From: Methylobacterium sp. CB376
Lineage (GTDB): Bacteria > Pseudomonadota > Alphaproteobacteria > Rhizobiales > Beijerinckiaceae
NCBI RefSeq assembly: GCF_029714205.1
Contig: NZ_CP121648.1
Span: 6,202,501-6,266,500, forward strand
DNA length: 64,000 nucleotides
Direction of reading: 5' to 3'
Within the stretch, counting starts at the first letter, position 1; each line of letters starts with the position of its first letter. Positions 1 through 7,837 of this stretch are shown here, one piece after another. A model generated the notes under the pieces. That model searched no databases. It had not been told where the DNA came from and worked only from the letters and a program-made list of their open reading frames with translations. The translations under genes were made by a program, and so were the position numbers.

Positions 1-757
1 GGAGCAGCCCGGCCGCGAGGAGCGCCGCGCCCGTCCAGGGCCCCTCCGGCACCGCGACCCAGGCGGCGAGCGCGACAGCGGCACTCACCAGCGCGACCGC
101 GTCGAAGCGGTCCGCCGGGGCGGGCAGGCGTCCCGGGTTCTCGCGGGCGAGCCAGTTGCGGGTGAAGCTCGGCACGATGCGGCCGCCGATCAGCATGACG
201 AGCGCCAGCGACGCGGCGATGCCGACCCGGGTGCCGTGCGCGGCGATGCCGGACAGGTGCGCCTCCGCGTGGAACAGCGCGTTGCCGCCGAGGAGCAGGA
301 CGAGGACGCCGAGCACCTTGAGGTTGCGCCAGTTGCGACCGGCCAGGATCTCGCGGGCGACCGCGGCGGTGAGGAGAGCGAGGAAGGACAGGTCGGCCAG
401 CGCGGCGGGAAGCCAGCCGGTCAGGGCCGACAGCCCGACCGCGAGCCGTCCGACCACCCAGGCGAGCACGAGGACGAGGAGGGGGGTTCCCTGCAGCGGC
501 AGCCGGCCGGTCCAGTTCGGGACCGCGGTGAGCAGGAAGCCGGCCACCACCGCGGCGACGAAGCCGTACAGCATCTCGTGCACGTGCCAGTCGCGCGCCG
601 CGAACGCGGTCGGGAGCGCGAGGTCTCCGCCGAACATCGGCAGCCACGCGAGCACGGCGAGGCCCGTGTAGAGGGAGGCCAGCAGGAAGAAGGGCCGGAA
701 ACCGTAGGACAGGACCGCCGGTCCCTCGTAGGCGCGCAAGCGCGGTATCGGAGCCAT
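1..757 (-). CDS. nnrS: NnrS family haem/copper membrane protein (3' end beyond window)
   Basis: The reading frame starts at the ATG whose A is base 757 and runs off the left edge, giving 252 visible codons. The translation is almost entirely hydrophobic with many predicted membrane segments. It carries the NnrS signatures FRPFF (residues 20-24), WHVHEMLYGF (57-66) and a later GGRIVPSFTRNWL, whose histidines and arginines are typical of this family. NnrS proteins are membrane haem/copper proteins made during nitric oxide stress and denitrification, where they help cells tolerate NO-derived damage; that role comes from the family, not from this sequence. The gene is divergent from a DUF59 gene and shares with it an FNR-type box 91 nt upstream of this start. 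It fits the neighbouring nitrate reductase island. The C-terminal part is not visible. Confidence 0.9.
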   Translation of the reverse strand, partial: MAPIPRLRAYEGPAVLSYGFRPFFLLASLYTGLAVLAWLPMFGGDLALPTAFAARDWHVHEMLYGFVAAVVAGFLLTAVPNWTGRLPLQGTPLLVLVLAWVVGRLAVGLSALTGWLPAALADLSFLALLTAAVAREILAGRNWRNLKVLGVLVLLLGGNALFHAEAHLSGIAAHGTRVGIAASLALVMLIGGRIVPSFTRNWLARENPGRLPAPADRFDAVALVSAAVALAAWVAVPEGPWTGAALLAAGLL

Positions 758-848
758 GGCCGTCCCTCCTCGCTCGGCTGGCCCGCCAGGGCGGCGCGCG
801 CCGGCCGGGCGGTCCGATCCCGGATAGCGGCTCCGACGACGATGCTGA

Positions 849-862
849 TTGACCTGGATCAA
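849..862. promoter_or_regulatory. FNR/FixK-type box between nnrS and DUF59 gene
   Basis: The sequence TTGACCTGGATCAA matches the TTGAY-N4-ATCAA palindrome bound by FNR, FixK, DNR and NnrR regulators. It lies 91 nt before the nnrS start and 55 nt before the DUF59 start, so it could serve both divergent genes. The same element occurs before narG and narK1. Which regulator binds is unknown. Confidence 0.8.
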
Positions 863-917
863 GGCCATGATTGGCACAGGTCACATCTTTCGGACGCGAC
901 CACGGGAGGGGGTGACG

Positions 918-1310
918 ATGCTGTCCTGGCTGAGACGTCGCGCGGCGCGGCAGGAGCCCGAGGCGGCGGACGATCCCGGTTCCCTCGACCCGGACGTGCT
1001 GGATTGCCTCAAGGGCGTGCTCGACCCCGAGGTGGGCGTCAGCGTCGTCGCCCTCGGCCTCGTCTACCGGGCGCTCCGCACGCCGGACCGCGTCGAGGTC
1101 GACCTGACGCTCACCACGCGCACCTGCCCGCTCGGCGGTCTCCTGGTGGAGGACGCCCGGGAGCATCTCCGCCGGCGCTTCGGCGACTGCCCCGACGTCG
1201 TCGTCACGCTGGTCTGGAGCCCGGCTTGGACGCCCGACCGGATCACCGGCGAGGGCCTGGAGGCGCTCGGCCACCAGCCCCCCTCCCTCCGGGAGCGCCT
1301 GCGGGATTGA
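918..1310 (+). CDS. DUF59 / MIP18-family protein (SufT/PaaD-like)
   Basis: This 130-aa protein has the DUF59 (MIP18) fold signatures: LDPEVGVSVVALGLVY at about residues 35-50 and a conserved Cys-Pro (C70 in TTRTCPLGG). Family members help assemble or deliver Fe-S clusters (SufT, PaaD, Cia2); standalone DUF59 genes are often seen in denitrification clusters. The ATG at 918 is chosen because a GGGAGGGGG ribosome-binding site precedes it; a longer in-frame reading would begin inside the FNR-type box at 849-862 and is unlikely. The gene converges on the DUF2478 gene. A link to Fe-S maturation of Nar or related enzymes is inferred from position only. Confidence 0.8.
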   Translation: MLSWLRRRAARQEPEAADDPGSLDPDVLDCLKGVLDPEVGVSVVALGLVYRALRTPDRVEVDLTLTTRTCPLGGLLVEDAREHLRRRFGDCPDVVVTLVWSPAWTPDRITGEGLEALGHQPPSLRERLRD

Positions 1311-1482
1311 TCACGGTCACCGTGAACAGGGATCGCGGCGAGCGGGGTCCTCCCGGGTTGCACGGCACGCAGCGGCCACCCCGCGCAGCCCGCTGCCGGC
1401 CGGCGGCCGGGAAGCCCGGCCGAGGATTCGGGTGACGGCGGCTGGGCCGCAGCGGCCGGCGCGGCCGCTGCGCGCACGATCC

Positions 1483-1566
1483 GCGGATGTCGGCTTCGCT
1501 CAGGCGCCGCGCACAGGCGCCGCGCAGGCTCGTGATCCGCTTCGATCAAGCGGATCCCGGATCAGG
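1483..1566 (-). repeat. Dispersed intergenic repeat family 1, copy A
   Basis: Read on the minus strand this begins at the DUF2478 stop codon. It forms a hairpin (GATCCGCT, loop TGATCGA, AGCGGATC), then two direct GCGCGGCGCCTG units, then ends GCGAAGCCGACATCCGC. Copies B (21101-21215) and C (32311-32440) share this layout and the terminal block. The preceding 1311-1482 holds no supported gene; it has a short palindrome TCACGGTCACCGTGA at 1311-1325 just after the DUF59 stop. Confidence 0.75.
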
Positions 1567-2143
1567 CGTGCCCGGCCGGCGCGTCGCCGCCCATCCCGTC
1601 CAGGGCCCCCGCGCGCCCTGACGGCGATGGGCGCGTGAGCAGCCGGCCGCGGCACCACGCCTCGATCCGGTCCGCATCCGGGGGCATGACGGCGTCCTCC
1701 TCTCCCGCGAAGGCGCGCCACGCGGGCAGCAGCGCCTCGCTCACCGGCACGACCGACGGGATGCCGGCCACGATCGCCGCCGTCTCGGCGCGGAGCCCCC
1801 GCCCCTCGGCCTCCTGACGGCCGAAGCGGTTGACGAACAGGAGCTCCGGCTCCGCCGCGACCGCGGCCGCGAGCCAGGCGGCCCCCTCCGCGAGACCGCA
1901 GGTGGTCAGGCGGCACCCGCGCGCCGCGCCGCCGCGGCTCTCGAAGATCTCCACCCGCCGGCCGGACCCGATCTCCTCCAGGAACAGGCTCGCGCAGCGC
2001 GACGGAGTGCCTCCGCGGCGGAACTGGAGCAGGCCGCCGACCCGGTATCCGGCGCCGGCGAGCCGGCGGACGACTTCCGCCAGGACCGCGTCGGGGCGGC
2101 TCGCGCGCCCGTAGGCGACGACGCAGATGGAGGAGGCGCACAT
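1562..2143 (-). CDS. DUF2478 domain protein (molybdenum-cluster associated)
   Basis: This 193-aa protein matches the DUF2478 family, whose genes are typically found beside molybdenum uptake or cofactor genes. Visible family features are the N-terminal beta strand SICVVAYG, a RGCRLTTCGLAEGAAWL block with two cysteines, and ELLFVNRFGRQEAEGRGL in the middle, a stretch resembling a nucleoside-triphosphate-binding fold. The molecular function is not known. It is the last gene of the nar-moa operon, 55 nt downstream of mogA. Its start codon lies at the edge of three 14-bp tandem repeats, and its stop codon forms the edge of a dispersed repeat, so both ends of the gene border repetitive DNA. Confidence 0.75.
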   Translation of the reverse strand: MCASSICVVAYGRASRPDAVLAEVVRRLAGAGYRVGGLLQFRRGGTPSRCASLFLEEIGSGRRVEIFESRGGAARGCRLTTCGLAEGAAWLAAAVAAEPELLFVNRFGRQEAEGRGLRAETAAIVAGIPSVVPVSEALLPAWRAFAGEEDAVMPPDADRIEAWCRGRLLTRPSPSGRAGALDGMGGDAPAGHA

Positions 2144-2183
2144 GGCGGAGAACCGATGGCGGGGAACCGATGGCGGGGAACCG
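2142..2183. repeat. 14-bp tandem repeat, 3 copies, at the DUF2478 start
   Basis: Three consecutive units ATGGCGGRGAACCG (plus strand) occupy 2142-2155, 2156-2169 and 2170-2183; only the first differs, by one base. On the coding (minus) strand the last unit ends in the CCATG containing the DUF2478 start. Copy-number change here would alter the mogA-DUF2478 spacer and the leader of the DUF2478 gene. Confidence 0.9.
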
Positions 2184-2198
2184 GTCTCGGAGCAGATT

Positions 2199-2726
2199 TC
2201 AGGACGGCCGGAAGGCCCGCACCACGGCGGGGTCGGTCTCGATGCGCGCCGCCCCGATCAGGTCGAGGCAGTAGGGCACCGCCGGCATGATTGCGAGCAG
2301 GGACAGGCGGATCGAGGACGGGCGTCCCGGCAGGTTGATGACGAGGGCCCGGCCGCGGATGCCGGCGGTCTGGCGTGACAGGATGGCCGTCGGGACCTGC
2401 TCCAGGCTGCGCGCGCGCAGCACCTCGCCGAAGCCCGGCATCATCCGCTCGCAGGCCGCCCGCGTCCCCTCGGGCGTGAGGTCGCGCGGTGCCGGGCCCG
2501 TCCCGCCGGTCGTGAGAACGAGGTCGCACCCCTCGCCATCGACGAGGTCGATGATGGCGTCGCGCACGCTCTCCAGACCGTCCGGCACGAGCCGGGCGAC
2601 CGGCTCCCAGGGCGAGGCGAGCAGGTGCGCGAGTTCCGCCCAGATCGCCGGGCCGCCCTCGTCGGCGTAGAGGCCGGCCGAGGCGCGGTCCGAGACGGTC
2701 AGGATGCCGATGCGGGCCATGTCCAC
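2199..2726 (-). CDS. mogA: Molybdopterin adenylyltransferase (MogA/MoaB family)
   Basis: A 175-aa MoaB/Mog-fold protein. MogA adenylates molybdopterin before molybdate insertion. The diagnostic stretch TTGGTGPAPRDLTPEGT lies at about residues 72-88, preceded by the N-terminal IGILTVSDRAS and followed by INLPGRPSSIR, which is the conserved PG-P region. The GTG start at 2726 is favoured because GGAGG sits 6 nt before it; the ATG at 2720 is an alternative but places the ribosome-binding site 12 nt away. It is 2 nt from the moaA stop and in the same operon, so moaA and mogA supply molybdenum cofactor to the NarG encoded upstream. Confidence 0.88.
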   Translation of the reverse strand: MDMARIGILTVSDRASAGLYADEGGPAIWAELAHLLASPWEPVARLVPDGLESVRDAIIDLVDGEGCDLVLTTGGTGPAPRDLTPEGTRAACERMMPGFGEVLRARSLEQVPTAILSRQTAGIRGRALVINLPGRPSSIRLSLLAIMPAVPYCLDLIGAARIETDPAVVRAFRPS

Positions 2727-2728
2727 GG

Positions 2729-3751
2729 CTAACCTCCCGTGACGCTCATGTGGCGGGCCAGCGCGGCCCCGGCGCCCCGTCCGATGACGAAGTCGTGGCC
2801 CTTCGGCTTGCGCAGGACGGCGGCGTCGATCGCCGCCTGCAGCAGCCCGTCGCCCTCCGAGCCCCGGAGCGCGGCGCGCAGGTCGCGCCCCTCCTCGTGC
2901 CCGAGGCAGGTGTAGAGCATGCCGGTGCAGGTCACCCGCACCCGGTCGCAGCCCTCGCAGAAATTGTGGGTCAGCGGGGTGATGAAGCCGAGCCGCCCGC
3001 CCGTCTCCGCGACGCGGACGTAGCGGGCCGGGCCGGCCGAGCGGTATGCCAGCGGTTCAAGGGTGAGGCGCCGCGCCAGGCGCCGACGCACGACGTCGAG
3101 GGGGAGGAACTGGTCGGCCCGGTCGGGTCCGACCTCGCCGAGCGGCATGACCTCGATCAGGGTCACGTCCATGCCGCGCCCGTGCGCGAACCGCACGAGG
3201 TGCTCCAGCTCGTCCTCGTTGGTCCCCTTGAGCGCCACCGCGTTCAGCTTCACGGACAGGCCGGCGGCCTGCGCGGCGTCGAGCCCGTCGAGGACCGCGC
3301 CGAGATCCCCGCGGCGGGTGATGGCGCGGTAGCGGTCCGGGTCGAGCGTGTCGAGGGAGACGTTGACCCGCCGCACGCCGCACGCGGCGAGGTCGCGCGC
3401 GCGGGCCGCCAGCAGGGTCCCGTTCGTGGTCAGGGTCAGTTCGTCGAGCCCGCCCGCCCCGAGGTGCCGGGAGAGGGAGTCGAGCAGCCGGACGACGTCC
3501 CGGCGCACCAGGGGCTCGCCGCCGGTGAGCCGGATCCGGCGCACGCCGCGCGCCACGAAGGCCGAGCAGAGCCGGTCGAGCTCCTCCAGGGTGAGGAGGT
3601 CGCGCCGGGGCAGGAAGGTCATCCGCTCGGCCATGCAGTAAGTGCAGCGCAGGTCGCAGCGGTCCGTCACCGACACGCGCAGGTAGCTGACGTGCCGGCC
3701 GTACCCGTCGACGAGCGGGTGGCCGGAGCGGGCGGGGACCGGGCAGGTCAT
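2729..3751 (-). CDS. moaA: GTP 3',8-cyclase MoaA (molybdenum cofactor biosynthesis)
   Basis: A 340-aa radical SAM enzyme that converts GTP to the cyclic precursor of molybdopterin. The SAM [4Fe-4S] cluster motif is C32-x3-C36-x2-C39 ([12 protein letters not shown]); the second cluster is at [15 protein letters not shown] near residues 260-275. The C-terminal Gly-Gly tail, needed for MoaA function, is present (SVTGG). [11 protein letters not shown] and LTTNGTLL are the other conserved blocks. Its ATG overlaps the carbonic anhydrase TGA as ATGA, so translation is coupled. It lies downstream of narGHJI in the same operon, so cofactor synthesis would be made together with the reductase. Confidence 0.95.
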   Translation of the reverse strand: MTCPVPARSGHPLVDGYGRHVSYLRVSVTDRCDLRCTYCMAERMTFLPRRDLLTLEELDRLCSAFVARGVRRIRLTGGEPLVRRDVVRLLDSLSRHLGAGGLDELTLTTNGTLLAARARDLAACGVRRVNVSLDTLDPDRYRAITRRGDLGAVLDGLDAAQAAGLSVKLNAVALKGTNEDELEHLVRFAHGRGMDVTLIEVMPLGEVGPDRADQFLPLDVVRRRLARRLTLEPLAYRSAGPARYVRVAETGGRLGFITPLTHNFCEGCDRVRVTCTGMLYTCLGHEEGRDLRAALRGSEGDGLLQAAIDAAVLRKPKGHDFVIGRGAGAALARHMSVTGG

Positions 3752-4524
3752 GGTGCGGCGGCCTCTCGGTGGTCCATGCTCCGGCGGGCATCCGCCTCCC
3801 CGCAGGGGGCATCCTCGACGCCGTCGAGCAGGTGCACGGCGCTGAGCCTGATCTGAGCCGAGCGGTCGTCGGCCGGCGTCGGGTCGACGTGCCGCGCCGG
3901 GACGGGCGACGCCCGCGGCCCCGCGGCGTCGTGCGTGACGCAGAGGTCGCGCACCAGGCCGTCCCGCAACCCGTAGATCCAGCCGTGAACATGCAGCGGG
4001 CGGCCCGCCGCCCAGGCGGCGCGGACGATGGGCGTGCGCGCCACGCGCGCGACCTGCGCCTCGACGTTGAGCTCGCAGAGCAGGTTGACGCGGGCCTCCG
4101 CGTCGCGGATCGGGGCGAACCGGTCGCGCTGGCGCGCGTGGATGGCGGCGACCGGCGCGAGCCAGTGGTCGACCAGGGAGCCGCCGTCGCACCGCAACGC
4201 CCGGCGCACCCCGCCGCACCCGTAATGCCCGCACACGATGATGTGCCGCACGCCGAGCGTCCCGACCGCGTATTCGAGCACCGAGAGCAGGTTGAGGTCG
4301 CCCGTGTGCACCACGTTGGCGACGTTGCGGTGGACGAACAGCTCGCCCGGGTCGAGCCCGATGATCTCGTTGGCCGGCACGCGGGAATCCGAGCAGCCGA
4401 TCCACAGGAAGTCGGGGGCCTGCTGCGCCGCCAGCCGGCGGAAGTAGCCGGGGTCCTGCCGCGTCTTGGCGATGGCCCAGTCGGCGTTCCGGTCGAACAG
4501 GTCCGCGATGGTCCGGTCAGGCAT
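3748..4524 (-). CDS. can: Beta-class carbonic anhydrase
   Basis: This 258-aa protein interconverts CO2 and bicarbonate. The zinc ligands and catalytic dyad of beta carbonic anhydrases are present: C44-S-D46-S-R48 (IGCSDSRVP), H100 and C103 (VCGHYGCGG). The first ATG that gives a family-typical N-terminus, [10 protein letters not shown], is at 4524. The C-terminal about 50 residues (after LCVTHDAAG) are longer than usual and low in conservation. The gene overlaps the hemerythrin gene at its start (8 nt) and moaA at its end (4 nt), so it belongs to the nar operon. A carbonic anhydrase here may balance CO2/bicarbonate or pH during nitrate respiration; this is inference. Confidence 0.93.
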   Translation of the reverse strand: MPDRTIADLFDRNADWAIAKTRQDPGYFRRLAAQQAPDFLWIGCSDSRVPANEIIGLDPGELFVHRNVANVVHTGDLNLLSVLEYAVGTLGVRHIIVCGHYGCGGVRRALRCDGGSLVDHWLAPVAAIHARQRDRFAPIRDAEARVNLLCELNVEAQVARVARTPIVRAAWAAGRPLHVHGWIYGLRDGLVRDLCVTHDAAGPRASPVPARHVDPTPADDRSAQIRLSAVHLLDGVEDAPCGEADARRSMDHREAAAP

Positions 4525-5101
4525 GGCCGACCCCGCCCGCAAGCCGCCATCCCCGGCGCGCCGCCATCCGCCGCGACAGGCCCGCCAAGTCCGCCGCCGT
4601 CAGCCGCGTCCCGGCGAGCGGCATGACGAGCGCGTTCTCGACGGCCACGCGCCGGCGCAGGCGGGACGCGAACAGGCGGAGGGACCGGCGCAGGCCGTCG
4701 TCCGGCGCCGCGCCGCCGGCCACGGCCGACAGGCCCTGCGCCAGGGCCGCGACCAGCTGCTCCCCGAGCGCGTGGTCGCCGGCGAGCGCGCCGAGCACGT
4801 CCTCGACGCGGTCCTCGGGCCACGCCCTGCGCCGCACCAGCGGGTGGAGGTCCTCCTCGTCGTCCAGCCCGTGGATGGAGAGGTCGCCGACGAGGTGGCC
4901 GGCGAGCGCGAGGGCGAGGGCGCGGTCGACGGCGTCCTCGTCGGCGGTCTGCTCGGCGAGGGTGCAGAGCCGGCGCATGCGCAGGTGGTCGACGAGGAGG
5001 TAGTCGAGCGGGTGCGCGAGCAGGCCGCGGTCGGGCGGGGCGAAGGCCTCGCGCCCCGCGCGCGCGTTCGCGGCGGGCTCAGTGGCGGTGTCCGCAGGCA
5101 T
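4517..5101 (-). CDS. Hemerythrin (HHE)-domain protein
   Basis: A 194-aa, helix-rich protein with a hemerythrin-like pattern of histidine and acidic residues: DYLLVDHLRMRR (about 32-43), SIHGLDDEEDLHPLVRRR (about 74-91), GDHALGEQLV (about 108-117) and RRVAVENALVMPLA (about 149-162). Such domains bind a non-haem di-iron centre and act as O2 or NO sensors or scavengers, or repair Fe-S centres; the exact role is unknown here. The N-terminal 20 residues are probably unstructured. It overlaps the 102-aa gene upstream and the carbonic anhydrase gene downstream. A role protecting the Nar Fe-S clusters or the cell from NO is plausible from context. Confidence 0.72.
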   Translation of the reverse strand: MPADTATEPAANARAGREAFAPPDRGLLAHPLDYLLVDHLRMRRLCTLAEQTADEDAVDRALALALAGHLVGDLSIHGLDDEEDLHPLVRRRAWPEDRVEDVLGALAGDHALGEQLVAALAQGLSAVAGGAAPDDGLRRSLRLFASRLRRRVAVENALVMPLAGTRLTAADLAGLSRRMAARRGWRLAGGVGHA

Positions 5102-5387
5102 GGGAGCCTCCCGGGGCGCTCAGCGCGAATTCGACCATCCGGCGCAGGCAGGCGAGGCCGGGCTCGGTCGTCCGGCCCATCGCGCCGATCAGGCCGACCC
5201 ACTCCTCGTCGGAGGCGGTGTCGGAGAACAGGCCGACCGCCCGCGCCGCGAAGGCGCCGGGCGCCACACCCGCGCGGGCCGCGGCCTCCTGGACCCGGCC
5301 GAGCAGGACGAGGTCGCCGAGCTGGACGAGGGTCTCGGCGGCGACGGCCTCGTCGTCGAGTCGCGCGATGATGTCGCCGAGCAGCAT
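5079..5387 (-). CDS. 102-aa nar-operon protein of unknown function with HxCGHxH tail
   Basis: I do not recognise a named family. The protein is short, acidic-helical (MLLGDIIARLDDEAVAAETLVQ...) and ends in SHACGHRH, a cysteine/histidine cluster that looks like a metal-binding tail. It starts at an ATG 10 nt after the parvulin gene and its end overlaps the hemerythrin start by 23 nt, so it is translated as part of the nar operon. No signal peptide or membrane segment is visible. A metal chaperone or a partner of the hemerythrin protein is possible but is conjecture. Confidence 0.65.
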   Translation of the reverse strand: MLLGDIIARLDDEAVAAETLVQLGDLVLLGRVQEAAARAGVAPGAFAARAVGLFSDTASDEEWVGLIGAMGRTTEPGLACLRRMVEFALSAPGGSHACGHRH

Positions 5388-5397
5388 GGCGCTCTCC

Positions 5398-6231
5398 TCA
5401 ATTGACGTTGAGCGCGCCCGGCGCCGGGATCTCGATGCCCTCGATGCGCGCCTGCCCGAGGAGCCGGGCGACGTACTGCGCCTGGGCGCGGCGCCGGAGC
5501 GCCTCGGACAGGTACGCGGCGATGCGCGGGCTCGCGGCCTCGAAGGGGAGGGTGCCCCCGTCGAGGCGGCGCCCGAGGCGGATGACGTGGACGCCGTAGC
5601 GGGTCTCGACGGGTGCGCGGGAGATCTCGCCGGGGCGCATGCCGCGCAGCGCCGCCTCGAAATCCGGCGTGGTCTGCCCGGTCGTGACCTGGCCGAGGCT
5701 GCCGCCGACCTCGCCCGAGGGGCAGGCCGAGTGCAGCCGCGCCAGTTCCTCGAACGTGTCCGGATCCTCCTCGAGCATCGCGATGATCATTTGGGCGTTG
5801 AGCCGGGCGAGCTCGTAGGCGGCCGCGTCGTCCCTGGCCGCGGCGAACAGGATGTGCGACGCCTCGAACAGGTCCGGCGTGCGGAAGCGGGCGGGGTTGC
5901 GCTCGTAGTAGCGCCGGCACTCCTCCTCGGTCGGCGCGGGCACGGCCACTTCGCGCTCGACGAGCGCCCGCATGCGGGCCTCCTCCTCGGTCTCGCGGCG
6001 CCCCTCCGCGTCGCGCGCGGGCTGCGCCGCGATGCCCAGGCGCCTCGCCTCCTGCCCGAGCGCCTCGCGCAGCACCAGGGCGAGCGCCGCCGCCCTCCAG
6101 GCCGCGACCGGGGTCGGGGCCGGGTGGTTCTGCACCTCGCGCGAGATCGCCGCGCGGGAGATGGTGACGCCGTTGACCCGGATCGGCGGCCTGGGGGCGT
6201 CGGGAACGGGGTGGAGGGAGCAGGCGGACAT
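5398..6231 (-). CDS. PpiC-type (parvulin) peptidyl-prolyl isomerase of the nar operon
   Basis: A 277-aa protein with a parvulin (rotamase) domain at about residues 135-240: FEASHILFAA, then SACPSGEVGGSLGQ, DFEAALRGMRPGEIS and ETRYGVHVIRLGRR, all standard PpiC blocks. The N-terminal half is a helical chaperone-like region. No signal peptide is visible, so it probably acts in the cytoplasm. The start MSACSLHPVPDAPRPPIRVNG follows a run without other candidates. Parvulins are commonly encoded directly after narI in alpha- and beta-proteobacterial nar operons, where they are thought to aid folding of the reductase; the substrate has not been shown here. It sits 68 nt after narI. Confidence 0.88.
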   Translation of the reverse strand: MSACSLHPVPDAPRPPIRVNGVTISRAAISREVQNHPAPTPVAAWRAAALALVLREALGQEARRLGIAAQPARDAEGRRETEEEARMRALVEREVAVPAPTEEECRRYYERNPARFRTPDLFEASHILFAAARDDAAAYELARLNAQMIIAMLEEDPDTFEELARLHSACPSGEVGGSLGQVTTGQTTPDFEAALRGMRPGEISRAPVETRYGVHVIRLGRRLDGGTLPFEAASPRIAAYLSEALRRRAQAQYVARLLGQARIEGIEIPAPGALNVN

Positions 6232-6299
6232 GGTGGGCGTCTCGGGTCGGGCGTCTCGGCGCGGGGGAGGGGGAGCCCGGGGCGAGCCCCGGGACGGGG

Positions 6300-7064
6300 T
6301 CACTCCGCCGGCTGCGGGGCGGGGACGGGGCGGATCCCCGAGAGGGCGGGGCGCGCTGCGGCCTCGCGGACGGGCCGCGGCCTCCTCGTGCGCACCACCT
6401 GGTAGCCGCGGCGGCCGAGGTACCAGACCGGCGCCGACCAGACGTGGACGAGGCGGGTGAACGGGAACACCAGGAGGATCGTCATGCCGAGCACGATGTG
6501 CAGCTTGAACACCGGGTGCACGTCCGCGACGATCTCGGCGAGGCCGGGCCGCAGCGTCAGCACGCCCTGGGCCCAGGTCATGAACTTGACCATCTCGTGG
6601 CCGTCCATGTGGCCGAGCGAGACCGGGATGGTCGACAGCCCCAGGATCAGCTGGGCGTAGAGCATCAGGAGGATCGCCGTGTCCGAGACCGACGAGGTCG
6701 CCCGGATGCGCGGGTCGAACAGCCGCCGGTGCACCAGCAGGCTGAGGCCGACGAAGCAGGCCGTGCCCGCGACACCGCCCGCCACGATGGCGAGGCCCTG
6801 CTTGAAGCCGTGGCTCACGCCCACGGCGTCGAAGACCGCGATCGGGGTCAGCAGCCCGAGCGTGTGGCCGGCCAGGATCGCCAGCACGCCGACGTGGAAC
6901 AGCACCGAGCCGAGCATCAGCTGCCTGCGGCGCAGGAGCTGGCTGGAGCCGGCCTTCCACGTGTACTGCTCGCGGTCGAAGCGCAGGAGCGAGCCGACCA
7001 GGAACACGGTCAGGCAGAGATAGGGGTACCAGCCGAACAGGACGTGGTTGAGGTTGCTTGCCAT
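6300..7064 (-). CDS. narI: Respiratory nitrate reductase gamma subunit (cytochrome b)
   Basis: A 254-aa integral membrane protein that takes electrons from quinol through two b haems and passes them to NarH. Five membrane segments can be read, beginning with NHVLFGWYPYLCLTVFLVGSLLRF. Histidine-bearing segments at VLFHVGVLAILAGHTLGL and VHPVFKLHIVLGMTILLVFP supply the expected haem ligands. The C-terminal about 40 residues after GYQVVRTRRPRP are a basic, proline-rich tail beyond the usual 225-aa length. It follows narJ by 12 nt in the order GHJI, as in other nar operons. Confidence 0.95.
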   Translation of the reverse strand: MASNLNHVLFGWYPYLCLTVFLVGSLLRFDREQYTWKAGSSQLLRRRQLMLGSVLFHVGVLAILAGHTLGLLTPIAVFDAVGVSHGFKQGLAIVAGGVAGTACFVGLSLLVHRRLFDPRIRATSSVSDTAILLMLYAQLILGLSTIPVSLGHMDGHEMVKFMTWAQGVLTLRPGLAEIVADVHPVFKLHIVLGMTILLVFPFTRLVHVWSAPVWYLGRRGYQVVRTRRPRPVREAAARPALSGIRPVPAPQPAE

Positions 7065-7076
7065 GGCCCTCTCTCC

Positions 7077-7823
7077 TCAGGCGCGGGAGGACAGGTGGGT
7101 GAAGACGGCGCGGGACGGATGCGCCCCGGGCACCTCGACCCCGGGCGCCGGGCGCCGGGCCTGGCGCAGCTTGGCGGCGAGGCTCTCGGTCCCGCAGGCG
7201 GCGTCCGCCCCGAGCCCGAAGCGGACCTCCACCTCCTCCCAGGCGGCGTCGAGCGCCCCGAGATCGGTCGGGTCCTCGCCCGCGTCCGGGACCACGGCGC
7301 CGCGCGCCTCCTCGCTCGGCGCGGCGGCCGCGAGGGCGACGAGCGCCTCGAACACGGCCGCGTAGGCCGTGTCCCGCTTGCGCAGGCGCTCGCCGAGGGC
7401 GGCGAGCACGTGGGCCGGCTCGGCCAGGAGCTGGCGCGCCTCCGCGGGCGGGCGCAGCGCGCAGAATTCCAGGAAGAGCGGCACGAAGTCGGGCAGGTCG
7501 CCGCCCTCGATCGCGAAGCCCGCCGCCTCGTAGACCCCGCGCAGGTCGACCATGGCCTGGCCGCGGTCGCGGCTCTCGCCGTGCACGTGCTCGAACAGGT
7601 GCAGCGAGAGCGAGCGGGTGCGGTCGAACAGCATCCCGTAGCGCTCCTGCAGGTCGTAGAGGTCGCCGGCGGCGAGGTCGCGCAGCAGCGGCTCCAGGGC
7701 GTCGCGCCGCGGTCGGGCGAGGACGCCCTCGTCGTGCAGGACGTCGCGGATCTCCGGGACCGCCCGCGCCAGCGCGGGCGACGGGTAGGTGAGCAGGGCC
7801 GAGAGGGCCTTCAGCGTCTTCAT
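7077..7823 (-). CDS. narJ: Nitrate reductase assembly chaperone NarJ
   Basis: A 248-aa soluble chaperone of the NarJ/TorD family, needed for molybdenum cofactor insertion into NarG. Recognisable blocks are MKTLKALSALLTYPSPAL at the N-terminus, LYDLQERYGMLFDRTRSLSLHLFEHVHG at about 55-82, and DLPDFVPLFLEFCA at about 107-120. The start ATG at 7823 lies 14 nt past the narH stop. The C-terminal part contains a cysteine in GADAACGTES and is poorly conserved. Confidence 0.93.
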   Translation of the reverse strand: MKTLKALSALLTYPSPALARAVPEIRDVLHDEGVLARPRRDALEPLLRDLAAGDLYDLQERYGMLFDRTRSLSLHLFEHVHGESRDRGQAMVDLRGVYEAAGFAIEGGDLPDFVPLFLEFCALRPPAEARQLLAEPAHVLAALGERLRKRDTAYAAVFEALVALAAAAPSEEARGAVVPDAGEDPTDLGALDAAWEEVEVRFGLGADAACGTESLAAKLRQARRPAPGVEVPGAHPSRAVFTHLSSRA

Positions 7824-7837
7824 GTCGGTGCTCCGCC

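Noticed and set aside
2729..4405. A single 558-residue protein containing MoaA and an N-terminal extension
   Set aside because: The extension is Arg-rich shadow of the carbonic anhydrase gene; MoaA begins at 3751 with its conserved N-terminus and ATGA overlap.
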